This document shows, in pieces, positions 41,101 through 49,621 of a stretch of DNA of 64,000 nucleotides; the first letter of the stretch is position 1; each line of letters opens with the position of its first letter. The translations under genes and the position numbers were made by a program. The DNA is taken from the NCBI GenBank assembly GCA_937141935.1, contig CAKZQS010000040.1:124001-188000 (forward strand), in the 5' to 3' direction. The notes below the pieces were generated by a model that worked only from the letters and a program-made list of their open reading frames with translations, ran no database searches and was not told where the DNA came from. This stretch comes from an uncultured Ectothiorhodospiraceae bacterium. GTDB lineage: Bacteria; Pseudomonadota; Gammaproteobacteria; Nevskiales; Oceanococcaceae.

Positions 41101-44100
41101 CGCGAGCGCCGAATACGACGACGAGGCGACGCCCTACAGCCCCGAGGACTATGCGCTGGTGGAGCGTGCCGAGGAACTGGACCCGGACGCATTTGAAACC
41201 GCGGCCAAGCAGTACGAGAATGACAGCGCAGGATTCCTGCGCGCCTTGCAGGAGATTGTCGATGGACAGCAAAGCGACGGACGACAGCCGGCTGCGCTGG
41301 AAGCCGGGCGACCAGACGGCGACCCGCGAGCAGAAGCGGGTGCGGCACCTGGTGAGCTACGCCCGACTGCGGCGGGCCCGGCGCCAAGCCCGGGCGGAAG
41401 CCGAGAAGGCGGGCGCGAAGCCCGCGACGCCGGCCAGCGTCGAGAAACTGAGCCAGGCCTGGGGCGCGACCGTCAAGCCGAGCCGCAAGAAGAAGTAGCG
41501 GAGCCGCGCGGCGTCGCGGCGGCGCCCGATGGAGGTGAGGCGCGGGCGCAGGAGCCCCTAGCGGCTCGATTCCCGCTCGACCTCGTTGAAAAGTCCTACG
41601 CTCATGTGAGCTCCAGCGGCCGCTACATGGCGGCCAGCGACCGGGACGAGTTCCTGTCGGAGGTTGAAAAATATCGAACGCGCCTCGAGCCGCTGGCCGA
41701 GACGCCTCAGCAGCGAGCGCTTCTCGATGAGCTGGCTGAGAAGTTCGCTGACGACTACCTCGGTTGGACCCGGCGACTCGCTGATAGCCGTTCGGGGGTG
41801 GTGAGCTCCCATATCGCTGGGCGCTCGAAGTTCAACTCTCGCCAGGCGCAGCGCCGCGGGAACGCGCTCGATCGAACTGTAAGTTCTTTCCTCAATTGGC
41901 TCCGCGCTGCGCGTCTGGACGGTGAGCACGCACTGCGCAAGATCAGAACCCCGGAGCAGCGCAGCCGGGATGCGGATCGCGCGAATATGGAAGCCTTCAA
42001 GAGCGCGCGAGCTGAGGTGCTTTCGAGCATTGATGCCGTGCGCGAAATTGATCGCGGCGAACTGCCCGGCATGGATCGATCGCTATTCAGTCAGTCCGCC
42101 GCGCGAAAGCTGCGCGGGTTGGTCGACAGCAACAAAGGCGATTGGGCGCGTCGGATTCTGACCGAAATTCGCGACACAGACGACGGCGGCCGGAAGGCTT
42201 TTACTGCGCGACATGGGATCTGGAAGCAGGTTGGTGTTGACCCCGATCCCCCGACACCCCCTGGCGAAGCGTCGCGTGACGAGGGGGCCGACCCGTCGCC
42301 GACTGAGAACGCCGATGGGCCGCAGCCCGAAGCCGGCCAGGCCGAAGGCGCAGCAGCACAGAAGCGCCGGCGGCGCCGGGCAACCATCGACACGGAGGAA
42401 TCCTTCGCACTCATCCACGAGGAAGTCCGGTACGGGGGGATCAGCGCGACCAAGTTCAAGGACGCCTTCTCGTCGCTGATCGAGAATGGCGAGGCCATCC
42501 GCGCCGACCTGAACAAGATGACCAAGGCTCAGCTCCTGAGCCGGCTGGGGCCCATGGGGCGGGCGCGCTACAAGAACGAGCGCAAGGCCACGATCGTCGG
42601 TGTGGTGCTGGAGGCGATGCACGAGACGTTTGCGCTGGGCCGCGAATATGGGCCGCGGTCCTTCATGCACGGGCAGTACGACGACTACCAGCAGAAGAAG
42701 GCCGAGGCCCTGCGCGCCCTCGTTGACGGCACCACCGACGAAATGCTGCAGCAGCACGCTGCAGAGAACGCGGAGCGTTTTGCCGAGACCAAGGCGCGGG
42801 TCGAACAGTTCAAGCAGGCCGTGTCGGATCCGAAGACCGTTGACGACTACCGCGACTACCGGCGGTACATGCTGGGCGAGGGCAAGACCGACCGCGAGCT
42901 GCGGCTGTCGCTGCCGGCCGACCGCCGGGCGGAATTCGATCGCAGCCTGGCGGAGCAAAGCCGGCGTGCGCGCGCTGACCGCAAGGAGCAGCAGCAGACG
43001 ACGGTCAGCACCGCCGGCGAGACGGTGGGCGCTGAAATCGTGGAAACGAAGCACGCCCGGGACGGCCACGATTTGTTCGTGGTGAAGCTCGAGGACCGGG
43101 TCAGCCGCGAGGACTTCCAGACGTTGCGCCAGAGCGCCAAGCGGATGGGCGGCTACTACTCGCGCTTCCGGGGCAATGGCGCCGTGCCCGGCTTCCAGTT
43201 CCGCGAGCGGCACCAGGCTGAGGCCTTCGCTGCGCTCGCCGGTGGCGATGCCACACAGGCGCAGCAGGCCGCCAAAGAGCGTCGCAGCGTCTACGAGGAC
43301 GACCGTAGCCAGTCGGCCGTGCAGCGGCTGCGGGCGATGGCTGAGCGGCTGCAGGGCGATGCTGACGAGGCACTGTCCGCCGATCGCAAGCAGAACACCT
43401 CACGGCGGGCGGCGATGGCGGCGCGGGCGGAAGAACGCGCACGCACGCAGCAGGCGCTGGCCGAAACGATGACCCGCATTGCCGACGCAATCGAGGACGG
43501 CCGCGCCGAGTTCCTGGACCGGTTGCGCGAGAAAGGGCAGGTCGAGCTGCTGGAGAACCAGCTGCGACTGGCGCATGCGACCGAGGCCTTTGAGAAGTCG
43601 GAGAACTACGGCAAGCAGCTGGAGTTCCAGGCGGCGCCGATGACGCCCGACACTGCGGACTTCGCCGAGTGGCCGCGGTTCGGCGGCTACCGTTCGCACC
43701 TGGCCGAGCTCGCGCGCGAGTTGGTGCAGATCGACGGCACCAAAGCGCTCGGGCAGAAGCTGCTCAAGGGCGCGGACGATGTCTCGAAGGCCTACGAGCG
43801 GTGGGCGAAGACGCAGCTGCACAAGGTTTCGCTGGCCACGGCCGACGGTGCGCCGGCCCGGTTCAGCAGCAAGGCGGCGGCAGAAGGCGCTATCCGCCGC
43901 AGCAACATGCGTGGCAAGGCCATTGTGCTGCAGGTCAAGCGCGGCCAGAACGCCGTCGTCCTCAGCCCGTCCGAGGCCATCGGCCGGGGCCTGTGGAAGG
44001 GCGACGGCGACGCCCGCTTGGTGTTGTCCGACGAGCTTGGCATGGCGCTGGCCGAGAAGATCGGCCGCGCGCAGCGCCGGGGGCGCTCCATTGTCGGCGG

Positions 44101-47100
44101 CTGGCAGTTCGAGAACGTGGCCAGCACCCGCAAGGCCCTGTCCCGCATGGGCATCGAAACCGCCGAGGAATTTCGGGCAGCGCTTCGCGAGTTCCAGGCC
44201 CTGCGCCAGGCGCCCGCCAAGGCTGACCGCGTGCGTGAGCTCGAGCGGTCGATGGTTGGGCGGAAGAACGATGGCCTCGACTTCTTCCCCACGCCGGCGG
44301 GTGTGGCTGACGAAATGGTGCAGACCGCCGAGCTCACGGCGGAAATGACCGTGCTCGAGCCGTCCGCCGGGTGGGGGCACATTGCCGAGCGGATCCGCGC
44401 CGCCGGCGTCGAGCCGGACGTCGTGGAATTCTCGCCCGAGCGGCGCGAGCTGCTTGAGGCAAAGGGCTTCGCTGTGCTCGAGGTCAACGACTTCCTCATG
44501 CTGGGCGGCGGGCCTTCCCAAGAGGTCAAGGATGCGCTTGCAGAAGTGCAAGACGATCTCGACAAGGCCAACGCCGCTTACGTTGAAGAATCGAATTCGC
44601 CACGCGGTGCCGACAGAACGAAGCTGCGGCGCTTGAAGGAGAAGGCTGACGACCTAGCTGCGCGCCGCGCTGAGCTGAAAAAGTCGGCCAACCGCGCGCG
44701 TGACTTTTACACCTACGGCGACACGTTCCGCGACCCTCACGGTAACGAGGGGATCATGCGTGGGTTGGGCGGCATGGGTAGCGATCGCGTGCGGATCGTG
44801 ACGGCAGAAGGCCGGGAGATCTACAACAACCGCAGCGACCTCACGCCCGTCCGAAAGAACAACGGAAGCGGATACGACCGCATCGTGATGAACCCGCCAT
44901 TCAGCGACGGCCGGGACATTGACCATGTGCGCCACGCCTTCAGCCTGCTCAAGCCCGGCGGACGCATCGTCGCCATCATGGGCGAGGGCGCCTTCTACCG
45001 ATCGGACGCCAAGGCCGCAGCCTTCCGCGAGTGGCTGGAAACCGTGGAGGGCACCAGCGAGAAGCTGGACGAGGGGACATTTCTCGACCCCTCGCTGCCC
45101 GTCACGACTGGCGTGCACGCCCGGATGGTGGTTGTGGACAAGCCCACGGCCCTTGAGACCCGGACGGAGGGCGGTGGTAGCAACGTGTTCCGCCGTTTCG
45201 ATCTAGGCGACTCACCCGCCACGCCGGAGCAGGCGTATTCAGATGCCGTCGCGTTGACCGGAATTGACATCGGGCTCGCTGTGGAGCCGTACGCGGATTC
45301 GGCGGCGGCGGATGTGCCGGCCTACTTCGACCCGGATAAGCGAGTCATCCGGGTCAACACTGCGGTCGCCCGCACCCGGTCGGAAGCGGCGATGGACATG
45401 GCCGAGGAGATTCTGCACGCAGTCGATTCGCTCAGCGGCAAGCCGGTGTACCGCACGATCAGCAGTGGCTCCACCCTCCTGGCCAAGGGCGGAGGAGTGC
45501 GGCGCGAGGTCGAGGCTCACTATGCGGGCGACGGGGAGTTGGCAGCGTGGGTTCGCTATCCGATTGGCAGTCTGGACCTGTCTGAGTCACGCACCAAAGC
45601 GGAGCTTTTCGCACGGCTCGGTGTGCTGTATTTTGGAGACCCGGACCATATGCGGGCGTCCTTGCCCAAGGCCTACGAGGTATTCGATGGATCCTTCCTT
45701 TTCCTCACAGAAAATCCGCTCGGTGAGTCGCGCGTACTACGACAAGTTCGGGAAAGAGGCCTACAGCAAGGCGCCGCACCGGTTCGTGTGCGGATACCAC
45801 CACGGCCCGATGGCGCTGGTCGCCAAGATGGAGGAAGCCCTGGAGGCAGGCCAGCCAGTGGAGGACTGGATGCCCTTCGTCGCCGAATTGCAGAAAGGCT
45901 CGTTGCGCCCCGACGCGGTGGCGTAGTTCAGTTCTCGCGGCGCCCGGTATCGGCGCCGCAGCGGGGGGACGAGAAGCGCCTGGATCTGCGCGGCCTGCGC
46001 CGCCTGCTGAGCGAGCAATTTGGCGCCGAGACCATTGAGGGCCTGGTCCGCAACGGCGTCCTGACGATTGTCGATACGGCCGACCGGCTGCCGCCAAGTC
46101 TCGGCGTGCCGCATGATACCAATGCGGAAGGCCTATACCTCGAAGGCGAAGTGTTCCTCATCGCGTCGAACATCGCCCCAGCGCGCGCCGGCGCGGTGCT
46201 GCTGCACGAAGTGGGCGAGCACTACGGGCTGCGGACGGTGCTTGGTGAGAAGGGCTACACGGCGCTGCTGAAAGAGGTTCGGGCCTACTACAAGTCCGGC
46301 AGCCGGGCCTTTACGACGGCGTGGCACCGGGTCCGCGAGGAAGAGCCTGGCCTGGCCGAGGAATCTGACGCCTTCGCTCAGGAGGTTTTGGCCCGGGTGG
46401 GCGAGACCGCATCCGGCCACAAGCTGTCGATCTGGCGCCGCCTCGTGGCGGCGGTGAAGGCCTGGCTCATCAAGACGCTGGGCTTCGCCAAGGGCATCAC
46501 CGACGACGATGTGCGCGCCTTCGTGGTCAGCAGCCTGCGCCGCGCGGCCGGCGGCCCGGCCCGGCACATGGGCGCAGGGCTCATCATGCGCGCCAGCCGC
46601 CAGCCGGCGATCTGGTATTCGCAGATGGCCCGGTATCTCGCCGACAACCTGCCGCGGCGCGGCCCGGGGAAGATGGTTGCGCAGATGGTTCGCGCTTTCC
46701 TCAGCAGGGCGGAGTTCCAGGGCGTGGACGCTGAAGCCGCGCCGCTGGTGCAATGGCTGGAAGGCCAGGAGACCGTGACCCGCGAGGAAGTGCTCGACTT
46801 CCTTGAGTCGACAGAGCAGCAGATGTTCAGCCGCAGGAGGCTGACAGCCTTTGAAAATGACGCGCCGGGTGCAACGGGTGCAGCGTCTGTTGCGGCCCGC
46901 GCTACGCAGTCCGTCCCTACACCTAATCGAGGCGACCTGGGAGCCGGCGCGCGCGAGGATCGTGCCACTACGGGGGAGTCAAGGCAAGCCGGCCGGCCCA
47001 ACCCCGACATTCGCTACAGCCGCCCGCCGAAGGGCGACGGCAAGCACAGCCCGGAGTTTGAGGCCGAGGCCTGGCGCAAGGCCGGCATGCCCCCGGACGA

Positions 47101-49621
47101 CCGCGGCCCGCTGGCGCGTGCCCTGGACGCCATGCGCGCCCACGGCGAGCGCGTCCGGGAAGAATTCATCGACCAGTTCACCACCGGCATGTTTGATCGG
47201 TTCCGGCCGATCAAGGACGCCGAGGGTGCGGTGACGCCTGAGCGGTCGGGCTACATCGCGGCGCGGCTCAGTACGGGGTCGGAATCGGTGCTGTACGGCA
47301 TGCTGATGCACGGCGCGCCGCAGCTACGGGACGGGATCATCCAGAAGAAGGAGGGCAGCCGCGGGCTGCTGCAGATCCTTCAGCCGGTGGCGCAAGACCT
47401 GAACCGCTGGGCCGCCTGGATGGTCGGCATGCGCGCCTACCGGCTCGCCGGGCAGCAGCGGGAGAACAACCTGACGCTGCCGGAAATCGCCTACCTGCGG
47501 GGCCTGGCCGGCGACCAACGGGATGCCTTCGAGGCGGTGGCTACGGACCTGCGCGCGTACATGACCGACGTGCTGCAGCTGATGGCGGATTCCGGCTTGC
47601 TGGATCAGGCGGCCGTGGCCAAGTTCAGCGAGGATCGGTACTACCTGCCGTTCTATCGGGTGCAGGAGGATCCTGGCAGGGACCGCAGCTTCGACCCCGA
47701 AGCCGTGGTCCGCCCGTTCAAGAAGCGCGGCCTCTCGCACCAGGACAGCGGCATCAAGCGCCTACGGGGCGGCCGGCTCGCGATCAACGACCCGATCGAG
47801 AACCTGTTTGCCCACCTGAGCCGGGCCGTCGACGCCAGCATGAAGAATCACGCGCTCGGCATGGTGGTGGCGAATGTGTGGCCGCAGCTGGCGCTACCGA
47901 CGGAAGGGGACCGGAAGCGGGTCATCCGCCTCATGCAGGACGGCAAGCCGGTGCAGTTCACAGTGGCTGACCCCGTGCTGTTTGAGGCCCTGTCCGCCGT
48001 TGGCGAGCAGCCCAACCGCGGATTCGCGATCGACACCATGCGCGGAGCGCGCCGGCTGCTGACGACCTTGGTGACGGCCGAGCCCGCCTTCATGGTCCGC
48101 AACTTCATGCGCGATGCCCTGCACGCCTGGCTGATCGACAAAAACAGCTTCACGCTCGGCGTCGACTCGGTGCGCGGTGCGGCCGCCACCTTGCGCACCC
48201 TGCGCTCCCACGTCGGCGACAACGAAGACGCGGCGGATCCGCGCGTTGTGTCGATGATGTTCGCAGGCGCCTCGTTCATCGGTGGCTACACCTACGGCGG
48301 CGACCCGGCCAAGAATGCGGCGGCCCTGCGAAAGGCGCTGCGGCGCAAAGGGATGCCGGCCACCAAGGTCGAGCAGTACATCAAGACCTTGGTCGGCACC
48401 CCTGCGCAGATGATGTCGCTCTACCTGGAAGTCGGCGAGGCGCTGGAGAACGCGAACCGGGTCGGCACGATGCAGTCGGCGCTCGACGCCGGGGCTTCCA
48501 TGAAGCATGCCGTGTTTGAGTCCAAAGACTTCATGGACTTCAGCCTGCGCGGCAAGTGGGCGGTGGTGCAGTGGCTGGCCGACACGGTGCCGTTCATCAA
48601 TGCGCGGCTGCAGGGCCTGTACAAGCTCGGCCGCGAGGCGCGGCGCGACCCCAAGGTGATGGCGCTCATCAACCGGCGCATGGCGCTGTATGGGTCCATG
48701 GTCGGCCTGGCGTCTATTGCACTGGTGGCCAGCAACAGCGGCGAGGACTGGTACGAAGAACTGCCGGAGTGGGACAAGGACGCGAACTGGCACGTGAAGG
48801 TCGGCGGCATCCACTACCGCATCCCCAAGCCCTTCGAGCTCGGCATCGTGTTCGGCACGGTACCGGAGCGCAGCTACCGGCTATTTGCTGGCCACGATGG
48901 CGTGGGCGAGAGCGTGCGCAGCGGCGTGCACGCCGTGACCGGCACCCTGGCAATCAACCCGGTGCCGCAGCTGGCGCTGCCCGCGGCGGAAGTGATTGCG
49001 AACTACGATTTTTTCCGTAAGCGGCCGATCGAATCGTTCTCCGACGAGGGCCTGCTGCCCGGCGCGCGGTCCAGCGTGCACACGTCGCCGATCATGGTCG
49101 AAGTCGGCGAGGCCATCGGCGTGTCGCCCAAGAAGCTCGAGCACCTGTGGAATGGCTACCTGGGCACGCTGGGCGGCTATGCGCTGACCACGTCGGATGC
49201 GCTGCTGTGGGCCGCGACATCGGATGTAGCGCGGCCTGCGATGCGCGTGGACGACATGATTGTGCTCAAGAGCTTCGTCCGTACCGGCGTGCCGTGGTCC
49301 ACCGAGTTCCAGGAGGAGCTGTACCAGTACGCCAAGGAGGCGGAGCAGACCTACCGCACCATCAACGAATACCTGGAGCGGGGCAAAGAGGCCAAGGCCG
49401 ATGCCCTGGAGCAGGACAACCAGGCGCTGCTGAACTGGCGTCGCGACTTCCGGCGGGCGACCCGGGATTTGGCGGACCTTCGCGGCGACCGTGACGCCGT
49501 GCTGCTGGACCCCGATATGACGGCGGCCGTGAAGCGCACGCAGCTCGATGAGATCCAGCGCCAGATCAACGCGATCGCCAAGGATACGGTCGAGGGTTTC
49601 GAGGCGGAGCGGCGTCAGTAG
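38126..49621 (+). CDS. Giant polyvalent virion protein (3,831 aa)
   Basis: One open frame of 3,831 residues. Domains by rough residue: 1-60 with the motif WHGPV twice; about 148-190 a glycine-zipper segment (SLVGAGVGAAGGAKVGALGG); 430-630 low-complexity linker; 632-700 coiled coil; 724-860 the 'inorganic pyrophosphatase'-like domain of polyvalent proteins (RDHYGYIRGTKGRDKEHIDV, FDEHKVMLGYRNRAEAREAY); 860-1045 helices; 1046-1125 linker; 1150-1375 a helical domain; 1415-2040 coiled coils; 2045-2350 an N6-adenine-type methyltransferase (LEPSAGWGH at 2077-2085, NPPF at 2256-2259, with a charged insertion between); 2370-2520 peptidase-like with EEILHA; 2521-2605 linker; 2630-2860 zinc peptidase with HEVGEH at 2694-2699; 2960-3831 a C-terminal block resembling LPD38, with a hydrophobic helix near 3520. 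Polyvalent proteins are injected with phage DNA and act in the host cell. Third positions weaken where small genes are nested. Confidence 0.85.
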   Translation: MQKIRWHGPVAQQQDEPQQPAEQQGRRVQWHGPVIDNEPEGIGARSSEALEKGAKQTLQSLRMSRFVMAGDEDPAQLAADLERSIRERSARGRVMTRGQYETRRAIGEFDDSEGFVDSVVEGAQAVGTALRHADDTLVGTVEQAPNMVPSLVGAGVGAAGGAKVGALGGPKGAAAGAAVGAYAGMAGGTAITELGAEVEETILERLGEQNLPPTAGNIAALLSDPAFMSMARARGLKKGVTIAAIDAATMKLSGLIATRPNRVAAQRRDDLAGVEPEDVVSEVRPSLANQVAHSGAAAAVDVVGEGAGEAASQYVARGEVSKGEALEEGIYGLGSAAVDTTIGALLERMPAPDRQWTEALNQSGQINPNLITVLADTAMRAGDQAGPEGVGLIAAVDGADDAELQRVSPRYANLRQTLSEAAAKAALRTELEYIAWSDAEQAQRERRRGPEPQQGGDGERARAADEPAIVGGALPMPGEPGAVISPAADSVAVDTSSDGKQANGGNGRLPGDDASGGQSLRRIGEDRETIEGAQSPEEVATNDDLQADRSLPDPAAGRAGNGGADDGGSRGAVDAGAQDAPPRQETGPGGPAVDGAERVARGLRPALPFRDAPDQPRAALGDDERAPDADAGQEFALEQQTEASRRADEDREQQRQQELEAEGERAEQIRRSEAEADSFTLSGSEAEADQARAAGQSDIFDALAQEAATSPANDRPEPTPAQIEAGNYRKGHAALQGLQLSIENPRGSTRRGVDAGGRAWAVEMRDHYGYIRGTKGRDKEHIDVFVGDSPESERAWVIDQVDPETGEFDEHKVMLGYRNRAEAREAYRRNYAPGWRGMGAITEVSVPDLRKWLEKPRRAPMARRTAAQRMDDKRLSLGDYRADLERMSREGGWLSEGGHIIRDPRTDDVTGRTPWVPRAEWFPDVQRAARLPNNRHGKATQEAAEKALDGRPMTAAEREHVAHMLDYITELEEAATAAGLSPPDPFGMAADIASAEYDDEATPYSPEDYALVERAEELDPDAFETAAKQYENDSAGFLRALQEIVDGQQSDGRQPAALEAGRPDGDPRAEAGAAPGELRPTAAGPAPSPGGSREGGREARDAGQRRETEPGLGRDRQAEPQEEVAEPRGVAAAPDGGEARAQEPLAARFPLDLVEKSYAHVSSSGRYMAASDRDEFLSEVEKYRTRLEPLAETPQQRALLDELAEKFADDYLGWTRRLADSRSGVVSSHIAGRSKFNSRQAQRRGNALDRTVSSFLNWLRAARLDGEHALRKIRTPEQRSRDADRANMEAFKSARAEVLSSIDAVREIDRGELPGMDRSLFSQSAARKLRGLVDSNKGDWARRILTEIRDTDDGGRKAFTARHGIWKQVGVDPDPPTPPGEASRDEGADPSPTENADGPQPEAGQAEGAAAQKRRRRRATIDTEESFALIHEEVRYGGISATKFKDAFSSLIENGEAIRADLNKMTKAQLLSRLGPMGRARYKNERKATIVGVVLEAMHETFALGREYGPRSFMHGQYDDYQQKKAEALRALVDGTTDEMLQQHAAENAERFAETKARVEQFKQAVSDPKTVDDYRDYRRYMLGEGKTDRELRLSLPADRRAEFDRSLAEQSRRARADRKEQQQTTVSTAGETVGAEIVETKHARDGHDLFVVKLEDRVSREDFQTLRQSAKRMGGYYSRFRGNGAVPGFQFRERHQAEAFAALAGGDATQAQQAAKERRSVYEDDRSQSAVQRLRAMAERLQGDADEALSADRKQNTSRRAAMAARAEERARTQQALAETMTRIADAIEDGRAEFLDRLREKGQVELLENQLRLAHATEAFEKSENYGKQLEFQAAPMTPDTADFAEWPRFGGYRSHLAELARELVQIDGTKALGQKLLKGADDVSKAYERWAKTQLHKVSLATADGAPARFSSKAAAEGAIRRSNMRGKAIVLQVKRGQNAVVLSPSEAIGRGLWKGDGDARLVLSDELGMALAEKIGRAQRRGRSIVGGWQFENVASTRKALSRMGIETAEEFRAALREFQALRQAPAKADRVRELERSMVGRKNDGLDFFPTPAGVADEMVQTAELTAEMTVLEPSAGWGHIAERIRAAGVEPDVVEFSPERRELLEAKGFAVLEVNDFLMLGGGPSQEVKDALAEVQDDLDKANAAYVEESNSPRGADRTKLRRLKEKADDLAARRAELKKSANRARDFYTYGDTFRDPHGNEGIMRGLGGMGSDRVRIVTAEGREIYNNRSDLTPVRKNNGSGYDRIVMNPPFSDGRDIDHVRHAFSLLKPGGRIVAIMGEGAFYRSDAKAAAFREWLETVEGTSEKLDEGTFLDPSLPVTTGVHARMVVVDKPTALETRTEGGGSNVFRRFDLGDSPATPEQAYSDAVALTGIDIGLAVEPYADSAAADVPAYFDPDKRVIRVNTAVARTRSEAAMDMAEEILHAVDSLSGKPVYRTISSGSTLLAKGGGVRREVEAHYAGDGELAAWVRYPIGSLDLSESRTKAELFARLGVLYFGDPDHMRASLPKAYEVFDGSFLFLTENPLGESRVLRQVRERGLQQGAAPVRVRIPPRPDGAGRQDGGSPGGRPASGGLDALRRRIAERLVAPRRGGVVQFSRRPVSAPQRGDEKRLDLRGLRRLLSEQFGAETIEGLVRNGVLTIVDTADRLPPSLGVPHDTNAEGLYLEGEVFLIASNIAPARAGAVLLHEVGEHYGLRTVLGEKGYTALLKEVRAYYKSGSRAFTTAWHRVREEEPGLAEESDAFAQEVLARVGETASGHKLSIWRRLVAAVKAWLIKTLGFAKGITDDDVRAFVVSSLRRAAGGPARHMGAGLIMRASRQPAIWYSQMARYLADNLPRRGPGKMVAQMVRAFLSRAEFQGVDAEAAPLVQWLEGQETVTREEVLDFLESTEQQMFSRRRLTAFENDAPGATGAASVAARATQSVPTPNRGDLGAGAREDRATTGESRQAGRPNPDIRYSRPPKGDGKHSPEFEAEAWRKAGMPPDDRGPLARALDAMRAHGERVREEFIDQFTTGMFDRFRPIKDAEGAVTPERSGYIAARLSTGSESVLYGMLMHGAPQLRDGIIQKKEGSRGLLQILQPVAQDLNRWAAWMVGMRAYRLAGQQRENNLTLPEIAYLRGLAGDQRDAFEAVATDLRAYMTDVLQLMADSGLLDQAAVAKFSEDRYYLPFYRVQEDPGRDRSFDPEAVVRPFKKRGLSHQDSGIKRLRGGRLAINDPIENLFAHLSRAVDASMKNHALGMVVANVWPQLALPTEGDRKRVIRLMQDGKPVQFTVADPVLFEALSAVGEQPNRGFAIDTMRGARRLLTTLVTAEPAFMVRNFMRDALHAWLIDKNSFTLGVDSVRGAAATLRTLRSHVGDNEDAADPRVVSMMFAGASFIGGYTYGGDPAKNAAALRKALRRKGMPATKVEQYIKTLVGTPAQMMSLYLEVGEALENANRVGTMQSALDAGASMKHAVFESKDFMDFSLRGKWAVVQWLADTVPFINARLQGLYKLGREARRDPKVMALINRRMALYGSMVGLASIALVASNSGEDWYEELPEWDKDANWHVKVGGIHYRIPKPFELGIVFGTVPERSYRLFAGHDGVGESVRSGVHAVTGTLAINPVPQLALPAAEVIANYDFFRKRPIESFSDEGLLPGARSSVHTSPIMVEVGEAIGVSPKKLEHLWNGYLGTLGGYALTTSDALLWAATSDVARPAMRVDDMIVLKSFVRTGVPWSTEFQEELYQYAKEAEQTYRTINEYLERGKEAKADALEQDNQALLNWRRDFRRATRDLADLRGDRDAVLLDPDMTAAVKRTQLDEIQRQINAIAKDTVEGFEAERRQ
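39621..39634. promoter_or_regulatory. Operator-like sequence GTAAGCAGGCTAAC upstream of nested gene A
   Basis: Differs in one base from the GTTAGC-NN-GCTAAC palindrome found twice elsewhere, and lies 116 bases before nested gene A. With one mismatch the match could be chance in a 64-kb window (about 0.1 expected). Still, its place ahead of a small independent gene is suggestive. A possible -10 box TAGACT follows at 39,646-39,651, with no good -35. Confidence 0.3.
39750..39986 (+). CDS. Nested gene A within the giant protein gene (78 aa)
   Basis: In the frame one base ahead of the giant frame. GAGGAAG lies 9 bases before an ATG ATG start. 73 of 78 codons end in G or C, while the giant frame over the same bases has many A/T endings and encodes only Gly/Ala/Asp linker sequence (residues 542-621). 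The product (VPSLTQLRVAQETEVLTMEE, VALSTLVPKMRRRAKKRGLE) is a basic helical protein of unknown family. Coding is therefore primarily in this frame. It is a good candidate for an independently made small protein. Confidence 0.75.
   Translation: MMICKPTVPSLTQLRVAQETEVLTMEEAVALSTLVPKMRRRAKKRGLEALLSTVPSELREAYGRLCLFVTPPISHALH
41262..41498 (+). CDS. Nested gene B within the giant protein gene (78 aa)
   Basis: Same frame offset as nested gene A. AGGAG 7 bases before the ATG, a very good site, and about 73 of 78 codons end in G or C. The product is basic and helical (LRWKPGDQTATREQKRVRHL, VSYARLRRARRQARAEAEKA) and ends in SRKKK, suiting nucleic-acid binding. The giant frame here (residues 1046-1125) is Pro/Gly/Arg/Glu linker with weak codon usage. 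Family unknown. Confidence 0.75.
   Translation: MDSKATDDSRLRWKPGDQTATREQKRVRHLVSYARLRRARRQARAEAEKAGAKPATPASVEKLSQAWGATVKPSRKKK
45687..45926 (+). CDS. Nested gene C within the giant protein gene (79 aa)
   Basis: Again in the same offset frame. GAGG with 6-base spacing precedes the ATG. Codon usage in this frame is good (about 66 of 79 end in G/C), while the giant frame (residues 2521-2601) reads Arg/Gly/Pro linker. The product contains YYDKFGKEAYSKAPHRF, VCGYHHGPMALVAKMEEAL, a helix and a Trp-containing C-terminus (EDWMPFVAELQKGSLRPD). A small soluble protein with paired His, of unknown family. Confidence 0.75.
   Translation: MDPSFSSQKIRSVSRAYYDKFGKEAYSKAPHRFVCGYHHGPMALVAKMEEALEAGQPVEDWMPFVAELQKGSLRPDAVA
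46851..47234 (+). pseudogene. Possible nested gene D (start region only) in the giant protein gene
   Basis: The same offset frame has an AGGAGG box (46,835-46,840) 10 bases before a TTG (46,851), or an ATG at 46,857. The first 45 codons have fair G/C endings and encode a basic helix (RRVQRVQRLLRPALRSPSLH), while the giant frame over the same stretch is linker. After about 46,990 codon usage moves back to the giant frame and the open frame continues only as a shadow to 47,234. It may be a decayed or truncated nested gene. Confidence 0.25.

Noticed and set aside
42213-42479. Possible fourth or fifth nested frame in the giant gene
   Set aside because: Arg/Pro/Ser-rich, no ribosome-binding site, and codon endings do not favour it over the giant frame.
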